This document shows, piece by piece, positions 54,429-63,766 of a stretch of 64,000 nt of DNA. Source of the DNA: Advenella kashmirensis W13003 (GTDB taxonomy: Bacteria > Pseudomonadota > Gammaproteobacteria > Burkholderiales > Burkholderiaceae_B); the NCBI RefSeq assembly GCF_000506985.1, contig NZ_KI650980.1, positions 62,001-126,000 on the forward strand, read 5' to 3'. The translations under genes were made by a program, and so were the position numbers. Each line of letters opens with the position of its first letter. Position 1 is the stretch's first letter. The notes below the pieces were generated by a model. That model had not been told where the DNA came from, did not search any database, and saw only the letters and a list, made by a program, of their open reading frames with translations.

Positions 54429-56135
54429 ATGAGTACCATCTTGACTTTACATGACCCACAGACCGCAAGGGAAAACTATTTGAGCGGTGTGTGGCACCAG
54501 GATACGCTATACACCCTGACGCGGGAAAACGCCCGCATGCGGCCCAATGTATGTGCCCTGCGCGATCCATACCGGCGCCTGACCTGGCGGGAAGTACTCG
54601 CAAGTGTGGATGCGATTGCGCATACGCTCTATCAGCAAGGTCTGCGCCAGGGTGATCGGGTGGCGATCTGGCTGCCCAATCGCATTGAGGCCGTCCTGAT
54701 TTTTCTGGCATGTTCACGCAATGGCTATGTCTGTTGTCCTTCGCTGCATCAGAATTACACCAATGCCGAGATCGTCAAGTTATTGACGCGGATTCGCTGC
54801 AAGGCGCTGTTTGCCCAGCCCGGCTATGGCGCCGATTCAGACCAGTACTCTATTTTCGAAGAATCCAAAGCTATCCCCACCCTCAAGCAAATATACGCAC
54901 TGCTGCCCCAGGGAGATGACCCGGGCGAGGACGCGATGCCGGTGGGAGCACTGCCTTTTCCGGATCATACCGGTGGTGCGAATATCACCAGCGCCCCGGT
55001 ACTTGACCCGGACAAAATTGTGTATCTGGCTTTCACATCGGGTACGACGGGCGAGCCCAAAGGCGTCATGCACAGTGACAACACCCTGCTGGCCAATGGT
55101 AGAGCGCTGGTGGCCGACTGGAAGTACGACGCGTCTACCATCCTGCTGGCTCTCAGCCCGATGAGCCATCACATCGGTACGGTCGCACTGGAACAGGTCC
55201 TGGTGGCCGGCATGGAGCTGGTTTTGCATAACCCCGCTGCCGGTCGCACGGCCCTGGACTGGGCACTTGAGTGCGGCGCGACCTATATTATGGGTGTACC
55301 CACGCATGGCATGGATATGCTGGGCCAGTTGCGGGAGCGCGGCCTGAGTCGGCTGGGCAATGTCAGTGTTTTCTATATGGCGGGCGCCCCGATTCCCCGG
55401 GAAGTGGCCAAGCGTTTCCTGGACCTGGGCGTCAAGCCGCAAAACGTATATGGCATGACCGAAAACGGCTCACACCAGTACACGCTGCCCACGGACGATA
55501 GCAGCACGATCGTTGCGACTTGCGGACGTGCCTGCAAGGGTTATGAAATCCGGATTTTCAGACAGGATGACCCGGATGTGGAGGTGGCGCCAGGAGAAAC
55601 CGGCGAGATCGGCGGCAGGGGTGGGGTGTTAACGCTTGGTTATTATGACAATCAGGATGCGACCGAAAGTTCGTTCAATGCGTCGGGCTGGTTTCTGAGC
55701 GGCGATCTGGGCAGGCTCGATGAAAATGGCTGTCTGCATGTCATTGGTCGCAAAAAAGATCTGATCATTCGCGGCGGTCATAATATTTATCCGTCACAGA
55801 TTGAAGACCTGGCGCATCGACACCCTAACATTGTAAAGTCGGCCGCCTTCCCGATACCCGATGAGCGTCTGGGCGAGAAAGTATGTCTGGCCATTATCTG
55901 CGCGCCCGGACAACACATGGACGCGAAGGATGTCTTGCAGCATCTGCATGATGCGGGGCTGTCGAAATACGATATGCCGGAATATTTCATTGAAATGGAT
56001 ACATTTCCGTTGACCCCCAGCGGAAAAATTCTCAAGCGTGAATTGATCGTGTGGCAAAAGGAAGGGCGGATCGAGCCGCAAGCCGTACGGTGGAAACGGC
56101 CCGCAACAGCCAATAATACGGGAGCATCAGTATGA
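54429..56135 (+). CDS. AMP-forming acyl-CoA ligase (ANL superfamily)
   Basis: 568 residues. The P-loop of the adenylate-forming family is FTSGTTGEPKGV (around 201-212), and the later signatures are VYGMTENG, SGDLGRLDENG and the catalytic lysine in LTPSGKILKREL. The nearest look is that of cyclohexanecarboxylate or medium-chain fatty-acid ligases. Stop overlaps the next start by 4 bp. Together with the following hydratase, SDR and dehydrogenases it opens a CoA-dependent degradation route. Confidence 0.9.
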   Translation: MSTILTLHDPQTARENYLSGVWHQDTLYTLTRENARMRPNVCALRDPYRRLTWREVLASVDAIAHTLYQQGLRQGDRVAIWLPNRIEAVLIFLACSRNGYVCCPSLHQNYTNAEIVKLLTRIRCKALFAQPGYGADSDQYSIFEESKAIPTLKQIYALLPQGDDPGEDAMPVGALPFPDHTGGANITSAPVLDPDKIVYLAFTSGTTGEPKGVMHSDNTLLANGRALVADWKYDASTILLALSPMSHHIGTVALEQVLVAGMELVLHNPAAGRTALDWALECGATYIMGVPTHGMDMLGQLRERGLSRLGNVSVFYMAGAPIPREVAKRFLDLGVKPQNVYGMTENGSHQYTLPTDDSSTIVATCGRACKGYEIRIFRQDDPDVEVAPGETGEIGGRGGVLTLGYYDNQDATESSFNASGWFLSGDLGRLDENGCLHVIGRKKDLIIRGGHNIYPSQIEDLAHRHPNIVKSAAFPIPDERLGEKVCLAIICAPGQHMDAKDVLQHLHDAGLSKYDMPEYFIEMDTFPLTPSGKILKRELIVWQKEGRIEPQAVRWKRPATANNTGASV

Positions 56136-56902
56136 CAGTCGGACTGGAATTTGAAGGCGAATTTGCCCATCTCACCCTCAATCGCCCGGAGGTGCTCAAT
56201 GCGCTTTCATTCAGCGTATTAAAGGAAGTGAGCGAGGCGTTGGCCAGGGTTGCCGACTCGGATGCCCGGGCGCTGGTCATTACCGGCGCCGGTGAGAAGG
56301 CGTTTTGTGCCGGTGCCGATATTGCAGAATTGATGAATCGCAAGCTGATGGACGAGCTTGATGGCGCAGCCATGGGACAGGCGGTGTTCGATCAAATTGC
56401 AGATCTGAAGATTCCGTCGATTGCGGTGATTCACGGCTATGCATTCGGCGGTGGCCTGGAGCTGGCGCTGTCCTGCACGTTCCGGGTCGCCACCGAACGC
56501 GCCCGCATGGGGCTGCCGGAAGTCAAGCTGGGGCTGATTCCCGGTTACGGCGGGACGCAGCGTTTGCCGCGGCTGGTCGGCGAAGGCCGTGCGCTGGACA
56601 TGATTATGTCTGGCCGGACCGTGGCGGCAGAAGAAGGGTTGCAAACGGGCCTGGTCAACCGGATCGACAGCGAAGGCACGCCTTTTGAAATGGGCAAGCG
56701 TTTCCTTGAGCCGATTCTGAAGCATAGCCTGTGTGCGCTTTATTTTGCGCGTGAAGCGGTGCAACGGGGTGGCCGGGTCAGCCTGGCCGATGGCCTGCGT
56801 CTGGAACGGGATTTATCGACGCTGTCATATCGAACGGATGATGCCGCCGAGGGACTGGATGCCTTTCTAAGTAAACGCACACCCACATTCAAGGATTGTT
56901 AA
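56132..56902 (+). CDS. Enoyl-CoA hydratase
   Basis: 256 residues with both hydratase glutamates in place: GGGLELALSC (first) and LPEVKLGLIPGYGGTQRLPRL (second), the latter a strong family signature. Oxyanion segment GAGEKAFCAGADI. In contrast to the crotonase at 50228 it should hydrate a 2-enoyl-CoA. Overlaps the ligase stop and is followed after 3 bp by the SDR gene. Confidence 0.9.
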   Translation: MTVGLEFEGEFAHLTLNRPEVLNALSFSVLKEVSEALARVADSDARALVITGAGEKAFCAGADIAELMNRKLMDELDGAAMGQAVFDQIADLKIPSIAVIHGYAFGGGLELALSCTFRVATERARMGLPEVKLGLIPGYGGTQRLPRLVGEGRALDMIMSGRTVAAEEGLQTGLVNRIDSEGTPFEMGKRFLEPILKHSLCALYFAREAVQRGGRVSLADGLRLERDLSTLSYRTDDAAEGLDAFLSKRTPTFKDC

Positions 56903-56905
56903 AAC

Positions 56906-57652
56906 ATGAACCGAAAACTTATTTACGTGACCGGTGCGAGTCGCGGCATCGGCGCGGTGATCGCTTACGAATTGGCCAAAAATGGCTTTGAGGTGGGATG
57001 CCTGTCACGGTCCGGCGACAGGCCTTCCGTCCAGGACATGTCTGAGGAGATTGCTGCGCGTCTGCATCCGATCGGCTGCGATGTGACTGATGGCGAGGCG
57101 CTCAAAGCGGCCATGACCAGCCTGCAGGAGAAGATCGGGGTTCCCGTCTGGGGTCTGGTGAATAATGCGGGCCTGCACACCGAGGGACCGACGATCGATT
57201 TGCAGATGGATGAATTTCGCAGATTGATGGACATTAACGCAGTGTCGGTTCTGCGAAGCTGCCAGATTGTGCATCCGCTGCTGGCTGAAAACGGCGGCGG
57301 CCGGATCGTCAATATCGGGTCCTTCTACGACAAAATGGGCGTCAAACGTAACGTCTCGTATTGCGCGTCAAAGGCCGCCGTCGGGGCCATTACCCGGTGT
57401 CTTGCGGTCGAGTGGGCTCGCGATGGAATCCGGGTGATGAATGTGGCGCCCGGCTATATTTCAACCGACCTGAACCGCGAGGCGATGGAAAGCGGGCCGC
57501 TGCGTGCCTATCTCGAAAAACGGATTCCCGGAAAAAATCCGGGAGAGGCCAACGATGTCGCCGCGCTGGTTGCATCGCTTTTCCAGGAAGGCATGGGGTT
57601 CATGAGCGGAGAGACCATCTATATCGACGGCGCTCAAAGCGTGGCGCTATGA
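56906..57652 (+). CDS. Short-chain dehydrogenase/reductase, probably 3-hydroxyacyl-CoA type
   Basis: 248 residues: TGASRGIG near the N-terminus, NNAG at about residue 85, serine in NIGSFYD and Tyr/Lys in YCASKAA. It resembles FabG/BadH-type dehydrogenases acting on ring or chain 3- or 2-hydroxy acyl-CoAs. Located between hydratase and acyl-CoA dehydrogenase in the operon, where BadH would be in cyclohexanecarboxylate degradation; that parallel is tentative. Confidence 0.85.
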   Translation: MNRKLIYVTGASRGIGAVIAYELAKNGFEVGCLSRSGDRPSVQDMSEEIAARLHPIGCDVTDGEALKAAMTSLQEKIGVPVWGLVNNAGLHTEGPTIDLQMDEFRRLMDINAVSVLRSCQIVHPLLAENGGGRIVNIGSFYDKMGVKRNVSYCASKAAVGAITRCLAVEWARDGIRVMNVAPGYISTDLNREAMESGPLRAYLEKRIPGKNPGEANDVAALVASLFQEGMGFMSGETIYIDGAQSVAL

Positions 57653-57695
57653 CCGATTTGGTGGAACTTGAATACGAAAATTCGAAGGAGTTGCT

Positions 57696-58871
57696 GTGAA
57701 TATTTTAGAACGCCTGGATGAAAGTCAAACTTTCCTGGACGAAGAGCGCATGCTGCTCGATTCGGTACGCACACTGGCCACGACCAAAATCGCGCCCCGC
57801 GCGGCTGCTTATGACCGCGAAAGCGCGTTTCCCTGGGACAACATCAAGGAGATCAACGAGCTGGGCCTGAACAGCATGTTCATTCCTGAAGAATACGGCG
57901 GCATGCCTTTGTCATACCGGTGCTATCTGGCGTGTGTACGGGAGATTTCAAAAGCGTGCGCTGCCACCGGCATTATCTGGGCAACCAATTTTCACGCGAT
58001 CAAACCGGTCATTCAGTATGGTTCGGAAGCGCTTAAATCGCGCATTCTGCCCCGCATTGTCGAGGGCGGGCTGGCGTCGCTGGTGATTACCGAAGCGTCG
58101 GCGGGTTCGGATGCGACCGGCATGAGAACGCAGTTTCGCGAAGAGGGCGATGAGATCGTCGTTGATGGTCAAAAGATATTCATCAGTAACGGTGATGTTG
58201 CCGATGTCTATGTGGTATTCGGCAAGTGGGCCGGTACGGAAAATGCCAAGGACGCGATCGGTGCGCTGATTATCGAAAAAGGCACGCCGGGTCTGACCGT
58301 GACCGGCACGGAACACAAAATGGGTACCCGCGCATCCGGTACGGCGTCGCTGTCCTTTGAGGGCTGCCGTGTACCACGTAGCAATGTGCTCGCGACGGCA
58401 GGCAAGGGCCTGCCGGTGCTGCTCGGTTCCCTGAACAAATCGCGTCCGAGCGTTGCCGCGCATGCGCTGGGTATTGCGCGCGCAGCGTTTGAAGACGCCG
58501 TCGCTTATATCAACGACCGGCGTCAGTCCGGCCGTCGCATTCTGGAGTTTCAGGGGATTCAGTTCATGCTGGCCGATCTGGCCTCAGAGCTGGCCGTCTG
58601 CGAAAACTGGCTGTGGCATGTGGCGGGGCTGGTGGATCAGGGCGTGGATGACATGGGTATCGAAGCATCCATATTGAAATTAAAGGCGACAGATCTGGCG
58701 ATGCGGATCACCACCGATGCCGTTCAGTTGCATGGCGGCTATGGATATTGTCAGGATTTTCGTGTCGAACGCCTGATGCGTGACGCGAAGATCACCCAAA
58801 TATGGGAAGGCACCAACCAGATCCACAGACAATTGATCGGCCGCAGCTTTTTGAAAAAGGAAAAAAAATGA
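57696..58871 (+). CDS. Acyl-CoA dehydrogenase
   Basis: 391 residues from a GTG at 57696 behind AAGGAG. FAD-site segments are SLVITEASAGSDATGMRT and ISNGDVADVYVVFGKW; the catalytic glutamate lies in the C-terminal IWEGTNQIHRQ. It introduces a 2,3-double bond into an acyl-CoA, passing electrons to ETF, whose genes are not in the window. The stop overlaps the next start by 4 bp. Confidence 0.9.
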   Translation: MNILERLDESQTFLDEERMLLDSVRTLATTKIAPRAAAYDRESAFPWDNIKEINELGLNSMFIPEEYGGMPLSYRCYLACVREISKACAATGIIWATNFHAIKPVIQYGSEALKSRILPRIVEGGLASLVITEASAGSDATGMRTQFREEGDEIVVDGQKIFISNGDVADVYVVFGKWAGTENAKDAIGALIIEKGTPGLTVTGTEHKMGTRASGTASLSFEGCRVPRSNVLATAGKGLPVLLGSLNKSRPSVAAHALGIARAAFEDAVAYINDRRQSGRRILEFQGIQFMLADLASELAVCENWLWHVAGLVDQGVDDMGIEASILKLKATDLAMRITTDAVQLHGGYGYCQDFRVERLMRDAKITQIWEGTNQIHRQLIGRSFLKKEKK

Positions 58872-59743
58872 GCAACATTAAAACAGTCGGTGTCGTCGGC
58901 AGTGGAACGATGGGCACTGGTATTGCGATTGTGATCGCCCGGGCGGGATTCAAGACAATCGTGCTGGATACGCGAGAAGACGCGCTGGCGCGTGCGCGTG
59001 ATCAGGCCGCCGCTTTCCTGACCAAGTCTGTGGCCAGGGGAAAGCTGAAGGCCGGGCAGGATGAAGCGATCATGGCCAATTGGCATGGGACCACCCAGGT
59101 AGACGATATGGCCGAATGTGATTTGGTCATCGAAGCGGTGTTCGAAGATCTGGCCGTCAAACACACGTTGTTCTCAAAACTGGACAAAGTATGCCCGCCC
59201 CACACGATTTTTGCCACCAACACCTCCACCATTTCCATCACGGAAATCGCCGGTGGCAGCGGTCGTGCCGATCGGGTGGTCGGCATGCATTTTTGCCTGC
59301 CGGCCCAATTGATGAAGTTGGTCGAAATGTCTCCCGGATTGGTGACTTCCGAAGATACTTTCGACACGGCTTGGGCGTTTTGCGAGCAGCTCGGTCAGAA
59401 ACCGGTCAAGACCCGCGACATGCCTGGCTTCATTCTCAATTACTTCCTGATTCCATGGCATAACGATGTCATCAACATGGTGGACCAGGGTGTCGCGGAA
59501 CCTGCGGATATTGATCTGGCGGTCAAGACCGCGCTTGGCTATCCCTTGGGACCATTGGAATTGCTTGATATGGTCGGCATGGATACGCAAAAACTGTTGG
59601 CCGAGGCGATGCACGACCTGACCCATGAGCCACGGGCAGCTTGCCCGCCGCTGGTCAAACGCATGATCGGTGCCGGCAAGCTGGGCCGAAAATCCGGTGC
59701 CGGTTTCCATGTCTATGACAACAACAAAATTTTTGGAGCATGA
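58868..59743 (+). CDS. 3-hydroxyacyl-CoA dehydrogenase
   Basis: 291 residues from the ATG at 58868. GVVGSGTMGTGIAIVIARAG binds NAD, the catalytic His is in GMHFCLPAQLMKLVEM and the Glu in the following motif. HFCLPAQ departs from the usual HFFNPVP. C-terminal helical domain with GYPLGPLELLDMVGMDT. Followed by a shorter, degenerate relative, which together with this protein approximates the length of PaaH-type two-domain dehydrogenases. Confidence 0.9.
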   Translation: MSNIKTVGVVGSGTMGTGIAIVIARAGFKTIVLDTREDALARARDQAAAFLTKSVARGKLKAGQDEAIMANWHGTTQVDDMAECDLVIEAVFEDLAVKHTLFSKLDKVCPPHTIFATNTSTISITEIAGGSGRADRVVGMHFCLPAQLMKLVEMSPGLVTSEDTFDTAWAFCEQLGQKPVKTRDMPGFILNYFLIPWHNDVINMVDQGVAEPADIDLAVKTALGYPLGPLELLDMVGMDTQKLLAEAMHDLTHEPRAACPPLVKRMIGAGKLGRKSGAGFHVYDNNKIFGA

Positions 59744-59745
59744 GC

Positions 59746-60411
59746 ATGAGTTATCAGATCATTGAGCAAGGCCAGAGCCGTTCTTTTCCCGAGCCCGATG
59801 GGTTCGTCAACGCAGCGTCGGGCAAGGGCGCGGAACAGAATGAGGGTCTTTTCCTCATCGGGGACCAGCTCGCGCAGTTGTGGCAGCAGGAAAGGGTGCG
59901 CATAAGCGATAAAGCCTTTGTGGCCATTGAACTCGACACCGAATGTCTGGGTGTATACACGGGTGAGGACACGGGGCCATCGAACGTGGTGGGCTTTGCG
60001 CGCTTTCGACTGGGGGATGACGCGCCCACCAATCTGGTGGAACTGGTCAAAAAACCCTTTACCGATACGACGGCGCTTGATGCCGTTCGTGCGGCATTTG
60101 AAGCGGCTGGTCTGGTTGTGGTGGTATGTAACGACTTTCCGGGACGGATTCTGAATCGACTGCTGCGACCCTACTACAACGCGGTGTTGCGCCGACTGGA
60201 CGAAGGGCTGGCCACGGCATCCGATATGGATCAGACACTTTGTCTGGGCCTCGGGTATCCTGAAGGTCCCCTCTCGTTGCTGAATCGAACCGGTCTGCAT
60301 CATCATTACCGCGTGACCCGACAACTCTATGAAGCACTGGGAGAAGCTCCTTATGCTCCAGCAAGGCGCGCGCAGGTGGCCTGGGCTCGCCATCAACAGG
60401 AACAGCAATGA
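59746..60411 (+). CDS. Degenerate second half of a 3-hydroxyacyl-CoA dehydrogenase
   Basis: 221 residues from the ATG at 59746, seven bases after GGAG; an ATG at 59740 is too close to that site. The N-terminal part lacks a GxGxxG motif. The C-terminal part keeps the helical domain (NDFPGRILNRLLRPYYNAVLRRLDEGLA; LGLGYPEGPLSLLNRTGL). It resembles the C-terminal half of PaaH-type proteins with a second, non-catalytic domain. It probably forms a complex with the preceding protein. A 4-bp overlap joins it to the next gene. Confidence 0.7.
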   Translation: MSYQIIEQGQSRSFPEPDGFVNAASGKGAEQNEGLFLIGDQLAQLWQQERVRISDKAFVAIELDTECLGVYTGEDTGPSNVVGFARFRLGDDAPTNLVELVKKPFTDTTALDAVRAAFEAAGLVVVVCNDFPGRILNRLLRPYYNAVLRRLDEGLATASDMDQTLCLGLGYPEGPLSLLNRTGLHHHYRVTRQLYEALGEAPYAPARRAQVAWARHQQEQQ

Positions 60412-61541
60412 CACAACCTCTTGCAGGTATTCGGGTTCTGGACTTCAGCACGCTGCTGCCCGGACCCATGTGTACCTTGATTCTGGCCGAAGCGGGCGCC
60501 GATGTCATCAAACTGGAGCGCGCCAGCGGTGATGAAATGCGCAGCTATGCCCCCCGTTTTGATGAAGACAGCGTTAATTTCATAATGCTGAACCGGGGCA
60601 AGCGCTCGGTCTGCCTGGATCTGAAAGCGGAGTCCGACAGACAGGCCGTTCTGGCACTGGTCAGGGATGCCGACGTGGTGGTCGAGCAGTTCCGGCCCGG
60701 CGTCATGCAGCGGCTTGGCCTGGATTATGAGACGCTCTCGAAGATCAATCCGAAGCTGATCTATTGCTCCATTACGACGTATGGTCAGCATGGACCCAAG
60801 GCATTACGCGCGTCCCATGATCTGAATTTTCAGGCGGAAACCGGCATGCTGGCGCTGTCTGCCGGCGCCGATGGAGCGCCTCCGGTGCCGCCCGCGCTGA
60901 CGGGTGACTTGGCCGGCGGCACCTATCCTGCCGTTGTCAATATTCTGCTCGCCCTGCGCCAGCGCGATGTTGACGGTAAAGGACAGCATCTTGATATCTC
61001 CATGACGGACAATCTGTTTACCCTGATGTATTGGGGACTGGGCAATGGCTGGAGCCAGGGTCACTGGCCGCAGCCCGGCAAGGAACTGGTGACGGGCGGC
61101 TCTGCACGCTATGCGATCTATCGCACGAGTGACGGACGCTACCTGTCGGCGGCGCCGCTCGAAGACCGGTTCTGGCAGACCTTCCTGACGCTGATCGGGC
61201 TGCCGGCGCTGCTGGATAATACCGATGCAGAACAGGTCAAAAGCGAAATCGCACGTGTGATTGCATCACAACCGGCTTCGCATTGGTTGCAGTGTTTTGA
61301 GGGGCATGACGTATGTGTGTCGGAAGTGGTGAATCTTGAGCAGGCTGTTGAAGACCCGCATTTCAAGGCAAGAGGGTTGTTTGACCGGGAGGTGGAAAAT
61401 CATCTGGGCCGGTCCATGCCGGCGCTGCCCGTGCCGGTCTGCGCAGCCTTCAGGTCAGCACAGACGCGTGTTGCCGCGCCTGCGCTTGGGGAGCATACAC
61501 GCGATATTTTAAATATCACAAAAAAAGGAAATCACAAATGA
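60408..61541 (+). CDS. CaiB/BaiF-family protein with racemase signature
   Basis: 377 residues. His137 (SHDLNF) and Asp167 (TGDLAGG) are 30 residues apart, as the catalytic pair of alpha-methylacyl-CoA racemases; this differs from the transferase at 53136 in the same operon. It should invert a 2-methyl or otherwise alpha-branched acyl-CoA. Its presence suggests a branched or cyclic substrate. It overlaps the next gene by 4 bp. Confidence 0.8.
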   Translation: MTQPLAGIRVLDFSTLLPGPMCTLILAEAGADVIKLERASGDEMRSYAPRFDEDSVNFIMLNRGKRSVCLDLKAESDRQAVLALVRDADVVVEQFRPGVMQRLGLDYETLSKINPKLIYCSITTYGQHGPKALRASHDLNFQAETGMLALSAGADGAPPVPPALTGDLAGGTYPAVVNILLALRQRDVDGKGQHLDISMTDNLFTLMYWGLGNGWSQGHWPQPGKELVTGGSARYAIYRTSDGRYLSAAPLEDRFWQTFLTLIGLPALLDNTDAEQVKSEIARVIASQPASHWLQCFEGHDVCVSEVVNLEQAVEDPHFKARGLFDREVENHLGRSMPALPVPVCAAFRSAQTRVAAPALGEHTRDILNITKKGNHK

Positions 61542-62527
61542 AAGCCGTCCTTATTCATGAATTTGCCGAACCGGAAGACTTGCCGGTAGAAGAGATCGCG
61601 GAACCGACCCCGGGGGAGGGTGAGGTTCTGATCGATGCAACCCACGCGGGAGTTAATTTTCCAGACATTCTGGTCATGACGGGTAAGTACCAGAACCTGC
61701 CGGCGCGCCCCTTTGTGCCGGGTAAAGACGCGGCCGGCACCGTTATCGCCGTGGGGCCGGGCGTGCAGCAGCCACGTGTCGGCGAACGGGTGGTGGCGCA
61801 GGTTGAATACGGCGCGTTTGCTCAACGCGTGATTGCACCGGCAGCGTCCTGCTCTGTGCTGCCTGACACGCTGTCCGATTGCGATGCTGCGGGCATGGGT
61901 CTTGTTTACCAGACTGCGTACTTTGCACTGGTCGAGCGCGGTCAGTTCAAGTCGGGCGAACTCGTACTGGTTAATGGCGCGGCTGGTGGTGTCGGGGGCG
62001 CTGCCATTCAGCTGGTCAAGGCGTTGGGTGGTATTGCATTGGCCGGTGTGGCTGGTGAAGAACAGGCCGAGGCAGCGCGTGCGCTGGGCGCCGATCACGT
62101 TATCGATCTGACGACGCCCAATCTGCGCGATTCGCTCAGGGAGCAGGTGTTCGCGTGCACGAACGGTCATGGCGCGGACGTGGTACTGGACCCGCTGGGC
62201 GACGATATTTTCGATGCCGCCATCCGGGCTGTCGCGTGGTGCGGGCGGGTGGTGTGTATCGGGTTTGCTGCGGGCCGGATTCCCACGCTGAAAGTGAATT
62301 ATTTGCTGGTGAAAAATATTTCGGTATGCGGGTTGCAATGGAGCGATTATCGTGATCGCCAGCCTGAAAAAGTCAAGGACGTACAACAGCATTTATACGC
62401 TATGCATGCCACCGGTGCGTTGCGACCGCTGATTACCGAAGTCTTGCCATTGGAGCGCTTTGCAGAGCCCTTGCGCGTGCTTGCCAGTGGCAAAGGGCGG
62501 GGGAAGTATGTGCTCAAATTAAATTGA
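61538..62527 (+). CDS. Zinc-independent quinone oxidoreductase (MDR superfamily)
   Basis: 329 residues: N-terminal GroES-like domain ([19 protein letters not shown]) and a Rossmann domain with [20 protein letters not shown]. Zinc ligands are absent. The family reduces quinones or enoyl groups with NADPH. Last gene of the sigma-54-driven operon, followed by a hairpin and T-run. The remnant at 38228 is a relative of its C-terminus. Confidence 0.88.
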   Translation: MKAVLIHEFAEPEDLPVEEIAEPTPGEGEVLIDATHAGVNFPDILVMTGKYQNLPARPFVPGKDAAGTVIAVGPGVQQPRVGERVVAQVEYGAFAQRVIAPAASCSVLPDTLSDCDAAGMGLVYQTAYFALVERGQFKSGELVLVNGAAGGVGGAAIQLVKALGGIALAGVAGEEQAEAARALGADHVIDLTTPNLRDSLREQVFACTNGHGADVVLDPLGDDIFDAAIRAVAWCGRVVCIGFAAGRIPTLKVNYLLVKNISVCGLQWSDYRDRQPEKVKDVQQHLYAMHATGALRPLITEVLPLERFAEPLRVLASGKGRGKYVLKLN

Positions 62528-62587
62528 TACTATGGTACATGAGAGCGCATCGCCAGTTGTGTTTGCGCGCTCTGCTTAAAAGAATAA

Positions 62588-62609
62588 CCGGCCTGCCGGC
62601 AATTTTTTT
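62588..62609 (+). terminator. Intrinsic terminator of the acyl-CoA operon
   Basis: CCGGCCTGCCGG (62588-62599) is a short GC-rich stem followed by AA(T)7 at 62601-62609. It lies 61 bp after the last stop. It is in a 301-bp gap (62528-62828) that holds otherwise only the TetR-type operator and the promoter of the arginase gene. Confidence 0.55.
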
Positions 62610-62750
62610 AATGTCCTAGTAGATGTTGCTATTTTTGTGATGGCAAACGATGGCTTTGATAAAAGCAAATTGTGTTATCTGCTCATACGGACGACGCCGT
62701 TAAGCGCGTGAATGCATAAACCGAATTCATATTCAAGTTTTTTTTGCTAA

Positions 62751-62772
62751 AATGAATGATCGTTCATTCATT
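62751..62772. promoter_or_regulatory. TetR-type operator before the arginase-family gene
   Basis: AATGAATGA and TCATTCATT are exact inverted 9-bp arms (62751-62759 and 62764-62772) around the four bases TCGT. A 22-bp near-palindrome of TGAATGA/TCATTCA form is typical of TetR regulators. It lies 56 bp before the start at 62829. The TetR gene at 63767 is the obvious partner. Confidence 0.72.
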
Positions 62773-62828
62773 AATGCGTTCCAATATGCGTGTGAATGGG
62801 CCTTTCCCCGATATTTAAGAGTGACACT

Positions 62829-63719
62829 ATGACCAAGTTTGACGAAAAAAGTTTGCGGCTAATTTTCCCCTTGTGGCAAGGCGGAGACAATCCTCCTTAT
62901 TATCTGGGTTCCAAATTGCTTGCGTGGCTTGCGCCCGAGCCCACCGGACCGGTGGAAGAAGTGCCCGTCGAACCCTCAGGCAACGTCGCACTGCCAGTGG
63001 AAAACAAGATGCGCGGCCGCAGTGTTCTGGTCAGGCAGACCCAGGCCGCGCAGGATATTGTCCAGCGCCGACAACCTGATTCGGTTGTTGTTCTGGGCGG
63101 AGACTGTCTGGTTTCGCTTGCGCCTTTTGCCTGGCTTAGCGAGCGATATGGCGATAAACTGGGTGTTCTATGGATTGATTCGCATCCGGACGTCCAGAAC
63201 CCGGAGCAGTACAGTAATGCGCATGCGCACGTTCTTGGCACGCTCATGGGGCAGGGCGACCCCGATCTGACCCGATTCGTGAGTCGTCCGATCAGCCCGC
63301 GGAATGTTATGATCGCCGGTATTCACAGCCCGTTGCCACATGAGGCAGCGTTCATCGCTCGTCATGGCATCCGGACATGTGCGCCTGAAGCGGTTCGGGA
63401 GGGAGCAGAGCCAGTGATGCAATGGCTCGATGAAAGCTGCATCGAAGTGCTGGCCATTCACTTTGACCTTGACGTGCTGGATCCTGCTCATTTCCGCTCG
63501 GTTCTGTTCGCCCGTCCAGGCAGGGGGCAGGACGACTTTGGCAATGTGGCAGAAGGTAAACTGGACATCTCCGATGTACTGCAACTTATCCGACAGGTCG
63601 CATCAAAGAAAAAAGTAGTGGGGCTGACCCTCGCCGAGCACCTGCCATGGGATGCGGTCAATCTCAGGACAATGCTTGCACAATTGCCGTTATTGTCTCA
63701 TGAGGGAGAGTCAAGTTGA
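62829..63719 (+). CDS. Arginase/agmatinase-family protein with altered metal site
   Basis: 296 residues from the ATG at 62829. Ureohydrolase motifs are present in order: GGDC (Cys93, where the family has GGDH), DSHPD (for DAHxD) and HFDLDVLDP (for SxDxDxxDP). The first metal-ligand histidine is thus cysteine. Substrate may be an unusual guanidino or amidino compound; some arginase-fold proteins are formimidoylglutamases. A hairpin-T-run follows the stop. Controlled by the TetR-type operator upstream. Confidence 0.78.
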   Translation: MTKFDEKSLRLIFPLWQGGDNPPYYLGSKLLAWLAPEPTGPVEEVPVEPSGNVALPVENKMRGRSVLVRQTQAAQDIVQRRQPDSVVVLGGDCLVSLAPFAWLSERYGDKLGVLWIDSHPDVQNPEQYSNAHAHVLGTLMGQGDPDLTRFVSRPISPRNVMIAGIHSPLPHEAAFIARHGIRTCAPEAVREGAEPVMQWLDESCIEVLAIHFDLDVLDPAHFRSVLFARPGRGQDDFGNVAEGKLDISDVLQLIRQVASKKKVVGLTLAEHLPWDAVNLRTMLAQLPLLSHEGESS

Positions 63720-63729
63720 TAGGTGCACG

Positions 63730-63753
63730 GGCGGCATAAAACCGCCTGTTTTT
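63730..63753 (+). terminator. Intrinsic terminator or attenuator after the arginase gene
   Basis: GGCGG (63730-63734) and CCGCC (63742-63746) form a perfect stem with a CATAAAA loop, followed by TGTTTTT. The structure ends 14 bases before the TetR start, so it could limit read-through into that gene. Confidence 0.6.
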
Positions 63754-63766
63754 ACAGGAATGAATA

